Positions 10,034-17,279 of a DNA stretch of 53,567 bases are shown here, piece by piece. Each line of letters starts with the position of its first letter. Within the stretch, counting starts at the first letter, position 1. This stretch comes from Syntrophomonadaceae bacterium (GTDB lineage Bacteria > Bacillota > PH28-bin88): positions 1 to 53,567 of the forward strand of contig JAGXSE010000067.1 of NCBI GenBank assembly GCA_018333865.1. The letters run 5' to 3'. The translations under genes were made by a program, and so were the position numbers. The notes below the pieces were generated by a model. It was not told the origin of the DNA and did not search any database. It saw only the letters and a list, made by a program, of their open reading frames with translations.

Positions 10034-12265
10034 TTATAAAATAAATTGTTCCGGGTTATAATCAGTGTCGCTGACGAGAAGCCCAACCTCTGCCGAATAA
10101 TCAAAGTCGGTTACAACGGCATAAATATTTGGTTGCACTTCTTCAACAGCGCCCCGCTTACGCATTTCTTTGAAATCGTAATCATATATATTTACTGTGT
10201 ATCTCTGAAGTTTTCGTAATAACCACCGTTTTGGCCCCTCTGATTTTAATAAATCAATCAAACTTTTGCCTTCGCCGTAACTGACCAAAACCGTTTTTTG
10301 CATAGAGTCGTCAATGATCCGGAATCTTTCTGCGGCTGTCCGAAAAAAAATGCTGCATTCGGACTTCTCCGGGTTCAGCAAAGAAATTATCTCTTTTAAA
10401 TCCAACGAATTGGCTCTCCAGTACAATTCCGCAAAAAATTTCTCAAATAGGTTATAATTTAGCGGGTCATCACATTGAGTTGAAAAAATGCCGCGGGTAG
10501 TGTCTGCCGCCTTTCGGAGGATACCTGGAGGAGCTTTTCTGGGTGCGTTGAAAATAACAACCTTGCCCAATCCGGGCAATTTTCCTTCTCTGTTGCAACG
10601 GCCGGCAGCCTGGGCAATAGAGTCAAGACCGGCAAACACTCTGTAGACAACAGGAAAATCAAAGTCAACACCGGCCTCTACCAGTTGGGTACTGATAACC
10701 CGGACCTCTTCTTTGTTTTTCAGCTTCTGCTTTATTTTTTCAATAATTTCACTGCGGTGCTGGCCGCACATTAGGGCTGACAAATGAAATGTCCCCTCAG
10801 GCATCAAACGATATAGCTCACGGCAACTTTTCCGATCGGAAACGATACACAGAACCTGTTCGTGCTGAATCAGATCTTCCGCAATTTCATCCCATGTAGT
10901 TACGGCATGAATGTCTTCAGGCAGTTGAACATTTACCCGTTTTAAAGAATCATACAGTGCCCCCACATTATCACCCATTATCTCGGTGATTTTTTTCAAA
11001 CCTGTAAACTGTTTTCCATCCACAAAACGGTCTTTAAATGCCGGCTGAGTTGCGGTTGAAATTACAAAACTTACATGATAATGGTCAGTAAGAAGCTGCA
11101 TTGTTTCTAATATCGGCTTTAAATATTCAACCGGGACTAACTGTGCTTCATCCAAAATGACCACCGATCGCGCAATATTGTGCAGCTTGCGGCACCGGCT
11201 GGATTTTGCGGCAAAAAGAGACTCAAAAAACTGCACTGTAGTAGTGACAATAACCGGGGCATCCCAATTTTCCGAGGCCAGGCGAGATTTCACCGTAGAG
11301 TCATCTTCATCCAAACTTGAATGATGCTCCACAATCTGGTCTTCCCCAACTGCCAAACGGAATACATCTGCATTTTGCTCAATAATGCTGGTATAAGGGA
11401 TTACGTAAATAATGCGGTCCAGACCGTGATGCACTGCGTGTTCAAGGCCAAATGCAAGGCTTGACAGTGTTTTTCCTCCGCCTGTAGGCACTGAAAGAGA
11501 AAAGATGCCTTGAGGCTCTTTTGCCATCTGGACACACTTTGCCCGAACATCTCTTCTGATTTTATTTACCGATGTATCTGCTGATGTTTCTTCCAATCGC
11601 TTATTATACCTGTTAAGCCGCTCAAGGAGTTCCGCCATAGAACAATAACCACCCCTGGCAGCCGTCCGTTCAGGGTCCATGTATGCTTCTGTGTCTAAGA
11701 AATCTGCATCCACAAGACACGAAAACAGCATCCTAATCCATAAAGACAAATCCAAACCATGGGCAAATTTCCATGGTGGATGCTCTGGTTTTGATGACAT
11801 TATTCTGTCTCTAATCAGATTATCGATATCTTTCAAATCTTTGACTTGTGAAGCCTGAAACTGCAGCGAGGATTGTCCGGCGCCCTCGGAACTGGACCAA
11901 TCCGGCAGACCCGCGTGGTGTCCTGCAATAGTATAGGCCAAAAACCTCCCTATCACTTTACCAAACAATTCCTCGGCTAGTTTGGCACCATGAATGGCAT
12001 GAAGGACCTTTCCGGATTTATTCTCAAGATGAGCTTCTTCATCATAATAGCCGCTTTTGCGCTGAATATAACCATACCACACCAACCTGGCTTTTCCTGT
12101 ATCATGGAACGCCCCGGCGGCTTTTCCCCATGAGCCGGATTGGAATTTGGCAGCGTTTTTTTCTGCAATTAAAGCGGTTTTTTCTAAATGATCCAATAGC
12201 ATATGGGGCGGCGCCCAGGTGCCGTCATCATTTTTTCTTACGTGCGCAATGAATTTACCACTCAT
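10034..12265 (-). CDS. cas3: Cas3, HD nuclease-helicase
   Basis: A 743-aa protein with the HD nuclease domain first (AFHDTGK at about residues 52-58, AGHHAGLPDW near 130) and a superfamily 2 helicase after it. The helicase shows SVPTGGGKT (Walker A), VVILDEAQ (motif II), ISTATQ (motif III) and QAAGRCNREG (motif VI). Cas3 is recruited by Cascade to an R-loop and degrades the non-target strand. Domain order and length are those of type I-C Cas3. The start ATG overlaps the cas2 stop, so cas2 and cas3 are likely coupled; this junction of adaptation and interference modules is unusual for I-C, where cas3 normally comes first. Confidence 0.96.
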   Translation of the reverse strand: MSGKFIAHVRKNDDGTWAPPHMLLDHLEKTALIAEKNAAKFQSGSWGKAAGAFHDTGKARLVWYGYIQRKSGYYDEEAHLENKSGKVLHAIHGAKLAEELFGKVIGRFLAYTIAGHHAGLPDWSSSEGAGQSSLQFQASQVKDLKDIDNLIRDRIMSSKPEHPPWKFAHGLDLSLWIRMLFSCLVDADFLDTEAYMDPERTAARGGYCSMAELLERLNRYNKRLEETSADTSVNKIRRDVRAKCVQMAKEPQGIFSLSVPTGGGKTLSSLAFGLEHAVHHGLDRIIYVIPYTSIIEQNADVFRLAVGEDQIVEHHSSLDEDDSTVKSRLASENWDAPVIVTTTVQFFESLFAAKSSRCRKLHNIARSVVILDEAQLVPVEYLKPILETMQLLTDHYHVSFVISTATQPAFKDRFVDGKQFTGLKKITEIMGDNVGALYDSLKRVNVQLPEDIHAVTTWDEIAEDLIQHEQVLCIVSDRKSCRELYRLMPEGTFHLSALMCGQHRSEIIEKIKQKLKNKEEVRVISTQLVEAGVDFDFPVVYRVFAGLDSIAQAAGRCNREGKLPGLGKVVIFNAPRKAPPGILRKAADTTRGIFSTQCDDPLNYNLFEKFFAELYWRANSLDLKEIISLLNPEKSECSIFFRTAAERFRIIDDSMQKTVLVSYGEGKSLIDLLKSEGPKRWLLRKLQRYTVNIYDYDFKEMRKRGAVEEVQPNIYAVVTDFDYSAEVGLLVSDTDYNPEQFIL

Positions 12266-12552
12266 ACAATCATCGTCCCTTCAGGGTCGAAGGCCTGTTT
12301 CGCCCCCACATGCTCGACCCTTCTCTTCCAGTTGCTGCCGAGAAAATAATAACGCAAGCTATCTTTCTCAGGATCGATAATCCCCTCAAGCCTGTTTTTC
12401 AGCGCAGCAAACTGGGCCGGTTCCAGCAGGCATTCAAAAACAGAGTTTTGCACCCGCTGGCCGTGGTTAACACATTGTTTGGCCACATGGCGCAGCCTTT
12501 TTTTACCTGCCTCAGTGGTAGTATTTACGTCATATGTGATAAGCACCATCAT
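12262..12552 (-). CDS. cas2: Cas2, adaptation endoribonuclease-fold subunit
   Basis: A 96-aa ferredoxin-fold protein. The first strand contains the ITYDVNT motif with the conserved Asp, then GKKRLRHVAKQCVNHGQRVQ and NSVFECLL, the usual type I-C Cas2 pattern. Cas2 dimerises and bridges two Cas1 dimers to form the spacer integrase. It sits 16 bp after cas1 and overlaps cas3 by 4 bp. The start is ATGATG; either Met is possible, with GGGGAG upstream. Confidence 0.95.
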   Translation of the reverse strand: MMVLITYDVNTTTEAGKKRLRHVAKQCVNHGQRVQNSVFECLLEPAQFAALKNRLEGIIDPEKDSLRYYFLGSNWKRRVEHVGAKQAFDPEGTMIV

Positions 12553-12568
12553 AACTTTTTTCTCCCCT

Positions 12569-13624
12569 TTACTTCCAGATAAAAGGGGGATAACTATCCA
12601 AATCTCCCCTCAAATGCCTGGCCAATAGCAAAGCCTGGGCATACGGCATAAGTCCCACAGGAATTTTTTCCTCCAGAAACGGGTGGGTTATTTCTTCTCT
12701 TTTCCTGTTTTGCCAGGCTTCAATTACTGTCTTTCTGGCAGTGTCTTTCATTATCACTCCACCCGGTTCTTTCTTGATAAAATCGTCTCCTTTAACTTGC
12801 CGCCTGTTGATCAGACTCAGCGCCAGCCTGTCCGCCATGTAAGGCCGGAACTCCTCCATCAGGTCAAGTGCCAGACCGGCCCTGCCCGGCCGGTCCCGGT
12901 GGAGAAATCCCACGTATGGATCCAGGCCCACCGACTCCAGCGCCGCTCTGGTTTCATGCAAAAGCATGCTGTAAAGAAATGATAGCAAAGCGTTCATATT
13001 GTCCAGAGGAGGCCGCCGGCTTCTCTGGCGCATGTAGAAATGATCCTTCTGGCTCACAATCAGCCTGTCCAGCACGGAAAAATAATGTCTGGCTGTTTCA
13101 CCTTCTATTCCCCTCACCTCGTCCAGCCCTGGCTCTTTTCCCAGACGAAGGACATTCCGGGCCATTATCTTGATTGCTTCCTCTATCTCCCCGGTTTCAG
13201 CTTTCTCACCAAAATCACTTATATACCGCCTTAATACTGTTCTGCAATTGGCGATTTTGCCTATTATGAACATTGAGGCCAGATTTGCTGAAGCCGGCTC
13301 GGAATCGGCCAACCGGTATTGTTTTCTCCTTAACAGCACATTCCCCTTGGGTGAGCCGTGTACGGTGGCCATATGTCTGCCGCTGCCGGTGAGGAAGCTG
13401 ACGGCAACCCCTTTTTCAACACACATCCCTAAAAGCGCCGGGCTGGCACCCAAATGGCCGAAGGTTACTATTCCCTCCAGGTAGTGAATAGGGGTCCGGA
13501 AAATCTCATCCTCCTGCACCCTCACTACAAGGTTTTCGCCGTCTTTTGCCAAATAGGCCTCGGTGTTGGTAACGTATAGAACATTCAGCATTTTCCTCAT
13601 GCCTTTGTTTTCCTCGTCATTCAT
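12569..13624 (-). CDS. cas1: Cas1, CRISPR integrase
   Basis: A 351-aa type I-C Cas1. The N-terminal beta domain has LYVTNTEAYLAKDGENLVVR, and the catalytic helical domain has IEGETARHYF, FLHRDRPGRAGLALDLMEEF and a following ADRLALSLINRRQ. These supply the conserved Glu, His and Asp of the metal site. Cas1 with Cas2 inserts new spacers at the leader end. The annotated ATG overlaps the 3' end of cas4 by 8 bp; Met9 or Met12 are also possible starts and give a better match to the family N-terminus. There is no sign of decay, and the nearly uniform repeats suggest the array has been active. Confidence 0.95.
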   Translation of the reverse strand: MNDEENKGMRKMLNVLYVTNTEAYLAKDGENLVVRVQEDEIFRTPIHYLEGIVTFGHLGASPALLGMCVEKGVAVSFLTGSGRHMATVHGSPKGNVLLRRKQYRLADSEPASANLASMFIIGKIANCRTVLRRYISDFGEKAETGEIEEAIKIMARNVLRLGKEPGLDEVRGIEGETARHYFSVLDRLIVSQKDHFYMRQRSRRPPLDNMNALLSFLYSMLLHETRAALESVGLDPYVGFLHRDRPGRAGLALDLMEEFRPYMADRLALSLINRRQVKGDDFIKKEPGGVIMKDTARKTVIEAWQNRKREEITHPFLEEKIPVGLMPYAQALLLARHLRGDLDSYPPFIWK

Positions 13625-14273
13625 TTTTCATTTCATTTAATATTTTATCCAGGTACAATTTTGCCTTATTTTTGCTAATCGCGAGTTTGGGGACGCAGAT
13701 ATCAATCAATGAACAGTTTTTGCAGTGTTTGCCCTTTGTAGCCGGTGGGGTTTCACCCTTGGCATGGAGTTCGTGCATCCTTCTTGCCAGTTCTTTGACC
13801 TTGCCCCTCAGTGGCTCATCAAATAAAACTCTATGTCTATGTTTTGTCTCGCCATAGTACATGTACCCGTAATCAAGTCTTATACTCAGCATTTCCTCCA
13901 GACAAAGGGCCTGGGCGCACAACTGCACATCATCCCTTTCATCGGGCTTAGGCTTTCCCCGCTTGTATTCTACAATGCTGTACCTGATGCCGGAGCCTTC
14001 CCCGGGGGTTTTTAATATTTCAATTACATCGGCCACACCAAAGAGACCCAGTTTTCTTGATACCAGGGGGACCGACCTTATTGTCCTGATATCGCCTCGC
14101 GATTCTGTATAATACGGATCATCGACCCGTTGGTGAAGCAGCCTGCCTTCCGCTGTACGAAGATTCTCGACCCATTGGCTTTCCACATGGATCAGTCCCC
14201 ATTGTCTTTCACAGAAGGCAAAATGCTGGATGCCCGATAGAGGCAGCAGTTCGTCCTCTGAATAATCATGCAT
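13617..14273 (-). CDS. cas4: Cas4, iron-sulfur exonuclease for spacer processing
   Basis: About 218 aa. A RecB-like nuclease core is shown by GVADVIEIL and YSIVEYKRGKPKP (metal and catalytic residues), with one cluster cysteine in FCERQW near the N-terminus and three in CKNCSLIDIC near the C-terminus, expected to hold a 4Fe-4S cluster. Cas4 trims prespacers and selects PAM-bearing ends with Cas1-Cas2. I chose the ATG at 14273, preceded at good distance by GCGGGGTG; an in-frame GTG at 14282 would add three residues. It is the first gene of the cas operon, so its upstream region 14283-14371 should hold the cas promoter. I see only a GATAAT-like -10 box there, without a convincing -35. Confidence 0.93.
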   Translation of the reverse strand: MHDYSEDELLPLSGIQHFAFCERQWGLIHVESQWVENLRTAEGRLLHQRVDDPYYTESRGDIRTIRSVPLVSRKLGLFGVADVIEILKTPGEGSGIRYSIVEYKRGKPKPDERDDVQLCAQALCLEEMLSIRLDYGYMYYGETKHRHRVLFDEPLRGKVKELARRMHELHAKGETPPATKGKHCKNCSLIDICVPKLAISKNKAKLYLDKILNEMKNE

Positions 14274-14677
14274 CAAAAACACCCCGCTTAGAGGCCGTTA
14301 ATTATCTCGGGCACCAATTCGGTTTAGTCGGCATCAGGCCGCAAAACTGCATGGTCGCCCCTGGCAGCACAACCAAAACAATCCATGTTATGTAATAATT
14401 TGTTATAATTTCGCAGAATCCTCCATGGATATAAAAAAAACCGCACATCTGATAATCGGCATGGGCTTGACAATCCAACAACTAAGGCATTCGGCCGAGT
14501 TTCTTGTGCGATGTATGGAAGGAAGTATATGCCGGGAAGGATACAGGATCCTTTGCATGAAAAATACCGGAATTTCGGGCCTTTTCAGTTATTATGCAAG
14601 ATAATTTGGTAATATATGTAAAGGTATTGACCCTATTATAACGAAATTATTGAGTAAAATTGAAAGGAGGTGAATTT

Positions 14678-14914
14678 ATGTCAGATAATCCAGAAGTAAT
14701 CGGGGAAGAAGCCGCCGTAATGGAATGCGCTGAGAGTGCTGAACCTGAAGCTGCCGTGGAAGAACAAGCTCAGGAATGCTCTGAGGCAGCTGAACCCGAA
14801 GCGGCAGTAGATGAGCAATCTCAGGAAAGTCCTGAGGCACCTGAAGAGGAAGAAATCCAGGAAAGTTCCGAAGAAAACAGCGAGGACGCTGATAATTCTG
14901 ATAAAGACAGCTAA
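14678..14914 (+). CDS. Small highly acidic protein, copy 1
   Basis: A 78-aa protein of unknown function, not recognised from any family. It starts at an ATG seven bases after a very strong ribosome site (AAAGGAGGTGA). About 30 of 78 residues are Glu or Asp, with a single Lys and no Arg or His, so it is strongly anionic. The middle is built from imperfect ~17-residue repeats (ECAESAEPEAAVEEQAQ, ECSEAAEPEAAVDEQSQ, then a shorter ESPEAPEEEEIQ). Two cysteines are present. No membrane segment or signal peptide is seen; it is probably disordered and cytosolic. An intrinsic terminator follows, so it is a single-gene unit. DNA mimicry or metal binding are conceivable but untested. Copy 2 differs mainly in the first eight residues. 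Confidence 0.7.
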   Translation: MSDNPEVIGEEAAVMECAESAEPEAAVEEQAQECSEAAEPEAAVDEQSQESPEAPEEEEIQESSEENSEDADNSDKDS

Positions 14915-14937
14915 ATTTGTTATTAGATGCTGTAAAG

Positions 14938-14960
14938 GAGCCCGCGGGCTCATTTTTTTG
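14938..14960 (+). terminator. Intrinsic terminator after acidic-protein gene, copy 1
   Basis: A perfect palindrome GAGCCCGCGGGCTC (14938-14951) is followed by ATTTTTTTT. The same structure ends copy 2. Confidence 0.85.
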
Positions 14961-15059
14961 GGGAAATTCCGCCTTGCTCATCGTCTCACCCATCCTTCGA
15001 TTTCCGCGCGAACCTGTCGGAAATCCCGACAGGTTGTCTCGGTAATCAATTCTACTAGT

Positions 15060-16076
15060 TTACTCATTTGCATTGCCCCCCTTCTCCAGGAGACGATTCA
15101 CTTCCTTATCGAAATCGGAGGAGATCTTCTGGGTCTTGTTGAACTCCCCGTATTCCGCCTCAGCCTTTGCTGTGGCCGTCTGCTTTGAGATAGTGCCCTT
15201 ATCTGTCAGGATTTTATACTTTCGAAAAGCCAAAAACGCGTTGATGCTGGTGGCAAAGTCCTCCATGGTAAAGGTGTTTTCCCGCTCGATTAAGTCTTCA
15301 ATATAATCAAAATAGCCGGTTACGGTTCTTTCCAATTGCCGGATCTGCATCTCGCCCAGATAGTTCTTTGCAACGGTGACATCCGATTTTAGGATGCGTC
15401 CATCTGGTGCGTTTTTCCATGTGGTCAATCCCATATTTTCTTTGTTTCGATCCGATTTCGAATAGATGATTTCTGCTGCCGTCTGTCCGGTAATGGCATA
15501 ATGAAATTTGTTTTGTACCATGGCATAAAAATCGTGCGTCACTGGAGAGTCCTTGTCATAGTCGATGCTGCACTCGGCGAATATATCTGTGATCTGCTGC
15601 CAGATACGGCGCTCGCTGGCCCTGATAGATCGGACGCGCTCCAGTAATTCTCTGAAATAGTCTTTTCCGAAGGCTGTTTTCCCCTGCTTCAGGCGCTCGT
15701 CATCAAGGGCAAAGCCTTTTGTCATATACTCTTTCAATACGCCGGTAGCCCAGATGCGAAAATGTGTAGCTCTTCTGGAATTCACACGGTAACCTACTGA
15801 AATGATAGCGTCAAGATTGTAGAATTTTCTGCTCCGGGCAACCTCTCTGCCACCTTCTTGTTGAACTACCGAGAATTCCTCGGTCGTTGCCTGCTCATTC
15901 AATTCGTTTTCTGAATATATATTTTTTAAATGTAAGGAAACATTGTCAGCTGAGCAGTCGAACAATTCCGCCATGGCCTTTTGTGTCAGCCAAATTGTTT
16001 CGTCCTTAATAACCGCCTTTACTGACACTCCTTCTCCGGCGGAACGATATACTAAAAAATGAAAGTCCTGATTCAT
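15060..16076 (-). CDS. rhuM: RhuM-family protein
   Basis: A 338-aa protein matching the RhuM (virulence protein RhuM) family. Its N-terminal part contains [20 protein letters not shown] followed by [12 protein letters not shown], and then [20 protein letters not shown] and [20 protein letters not shown]. These are hallmarks of RhuM, which pairs a winged or Bro-N-like putative DNA-binding N-terminus with a helical C-terminus. RhuM genes often sit inside type I restriction-modification operons between hsdM and hsdS; their exact role is not established. Here the ATG overlaps the end of the hsdM remnant by 4 bp, the arrangement expected in such an operon, but no hsdS or hsdR follows. The gene appears intact although its partner is broken. 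Confidence 0.9.
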   Translation of the reverse strand: MNQDFHFLVYRSAGEGVSVKAVIKDETIWLTQKAMAELFDCSADNVSLHLKNIYSENELNEQATTEEFSVVQQEGGREVARSRKFYNLDAIISVGYRVNSRRATHFRIWATGVLKEYMTKGFALDDERLKQGKTAFGKDYFRELLERVRSIRASERRIWQQITDIFAECSIDYDKDSPVTHDFYAMVQNKFHYAITGQTAAEIIYSKSDRNKENMGLTTWKNAPDGRILKSDVTVAKNYLGEMQIRQLERTVTGYFDYIEDLIERENTFTMEDFATSINAFLAFRKYKILTDKGTISKQTATAKAEAEYGEFNKTQKISSDFDKEVNRLLEKGGNANE

Positions 16077-16467
16077 GCGCCCACCTCGATTTCAGCTATA
16101 ATCCTGGCAATCTCGTCACGCAGAACTTGTTCCCGCGCCACGATTCTTTCTATCTCGGCATTGAGAGCGACGATATCAACTTTTTCCCGCGTGTCTTTCT
16201 GCTCCACCATAGAAAGGCTGTGCATGATGAATGCAAGGTCTGCCTTTGATTTTGGCGCGAGCACCCCTGCCGGAGAGAATCTTGGGTCGTTGATCAAAAG
16301 CGGGTTAGCATCTCCGTCCCACTTGATGGAGTATGGAGGATTGGAACAATGCCGAGGACATACTGCTTGAAGTCCCATCCGTCTACGCTGCCGCGGAGGT
16401 CATTGGCAATATTCCAGATGGTGCGGTGCAGCTCTGCGCGTTCCTGCTCTTTTCTGTTATCAGTCAT
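16073..16467 (-). pseudogene. hsdM: hsdM remnant, type I DNA methyltransferase with two large deletions
   Basis: The N-terminus MTDNRKEQERAELHRTIWNI runs through a [10 protein letters not shown] motif typical of HsdM, then jumps in another frame to [11 protein letters not shown], the motif IV region normally found about 250 residues later. The DPxxGSG AdoMet-binding motif is therefore lost. A second in-frame jump follows at [14 protein letters not shown], joining the middle of the methylase to its C-terminal coiled coil ([20 protein letters not shown]). About 130 codons remain of an expected ~500. It cannot be an active methylase. It is preceded by AAGGAAG as ribosome site and coupled to rhuM downstream. 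Confidence 0.88.
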
Positions 16468-16579
16468 TGTTGTGCTTCCTTTCTTGAACATTGTCCGGCA
16501 CGAATTCCATCATGTCGCATATATCGCAATTTAAAGGGTGCATATTTTTTGCAGTATTTCCGTGGAGCCTGAATAACAT
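16460..16579 (-). CDS. Possible small CxxC protein upstream of hsdM remnant
   Basis: A 39-codon frame starting ATG at 16579 ends with a TGA that overlaps the hsdM start (AATGACTGA). The peptide includes NCDICDMMEFVPDNVQERK. The overlap suggests translational coupling to hsdM, but no ribosome site was identified for its own start and I do not recognise a family. It may be a leader peptide gene, the tail of a deleted gene, or not coding. Confidence 0.3.
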   Translation of the reverse strand: MLFRLHGNTAKNMHPLNCDICDMMEFVPDNVQERKHNND

Positions 16580-16930
16580 TTTCGCATTTAAACCCCTCGA
16601 AATCGAGGTGTTTAAAATACCAAAACAATCCATGATATGTAATAATTTATTATAATTTCGCAGATTCCTCCATGGATATAAAAAAAACCGCACATCTGAT
16701 AATCGGCATGGGGGGGCTCACAATCCAACAACCAAGGCATTCGGCCGAGTTTCTTGTGCGATGTATGGTAGGAAGTTTATGCCGGGGAGGATACAGGATC
16801 CTTTGCATGAAAAATACCGTAATTTCGGGGCTTTTCAGTTATTATGCAAGATAATTTGGTAATATATGTAAAGGTATTGACTCTTTTATAGCGAATTATT
16901 TTTAAGTAAAAAATGAAAGGAGGTGAATCT

Positions 16931-17167
16931 ATGTTAGATACTCCTGTAGGAAACGGGGAAGAAGCCGCCGTAATGGAATGCGCTGAGAGTGCTGAACCTG
17001 AAGCTGCCGTGGAAGAACAAGCTCAGGAATGCTCTGAGGCAGCTGAACCCGAAGCGGCAGTAGATGAGCAATCTCAGGAAAGTCCTGAGGCACCTGAAGA
17101 GGAAGAAATCCAGGAAAGTTCCGAAGAAAACAGCGAGGACGCTGATGATTCTGATAAAGACAGCTAA
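16931..17167 (+). CDS. Small highly acidic protein, copy 2
   Basis: A 78-aa paralogue of the protein at 14678-14914. From residue 9 on it is identical except for one Asn to Asp change; the first residues (MLDTPVGN) differ. The strong AAAGGAGGTGA ribosome site, conserved leader and terminator are all retained. The near identity of the coding part against a more diverged leader suggests gene conversion or selection on the protein. Function is unknown. It is transcribed towards the convergent addA gene. Confidence 0.7.
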   Translation: MLDTPVGNGEEAAVMECAESAEPEAAVEEQAQECSEAAEPEAAVDEQSQESPEAPEEEEIQESSEENSEDADDSDKDS

Positions 17168-17190
17168 ATTTGTTATGAGATGCTGTATAT

Positions 17191-17212
17191 GAGCCTGCGG
17201 GCTCTTTTTTTT
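17191..17212 (+). terminator. Intrinsic terminator after acidic-protein gene, copy 2
   Basis: GAGCC (17191-17195) and GGGCTC (17199-17204) form a stem followed by eight T. It also separates this unit from the convergent addA gene. Confidence 0.85.
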
Positions 17213-17279
17213 GGGGAAATTCCGCGTTAGGTTGCATCATAGCGGCGCACTTAGGGCAATTTGTTACCCATTAATCCTC

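Larger units (their letters stand above)
14372..14972 (+). repeat. Direct repeat unit, copy 1 (leader plus acidic-protein gene plus terminator)
   Basis: This 601-bp unit recurs at 16619-17225 in the same orientation. Both begin ACCAAAACAATCCATG and end GGGGAAATTCCGC. The first ~300 bp carry scattered substitutions and small indels between copies; the protein-coding part is almost identical. The leader contains TCCTCC just before ATGGATAT and a conserved 59-codon open frame (14425-14604) without a ribosome site. The 377-bp gap between cas4 and the acidic gene is largely this leader. Confidence 0.9.
16619..17225 (+). repeat. Direct repeat unit, copy 2
   Basis: This 607-bp unit repeats 14372-14972 in the same orientation and contains the same leader, acidic-protein gene and terminator. 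Between the copies lie 1646 bp with rhuM and the hsdM remnant. A perfect CCTCGAAATCGAGG palindrome (about 16595-16608) sits just outside its left edge. The leader frame is 60 codons here against 59 in copy 1, through a 3-bp indel. Confidence 0.9.

Noticed and set aside
14341-14424. CRISPR-like or IS-end sequence just upstream of cas4
   Set aside because: No repeat unit of the array and no terminal inverted repeat could be identified.
14425-14604. Fifty-nine-codon protein gene in the leader of the acidic-protein unit
   Set aside because: No ribosome site precedes it and most differences between the two copies change the amino acid, so it is treated as leader RNA.
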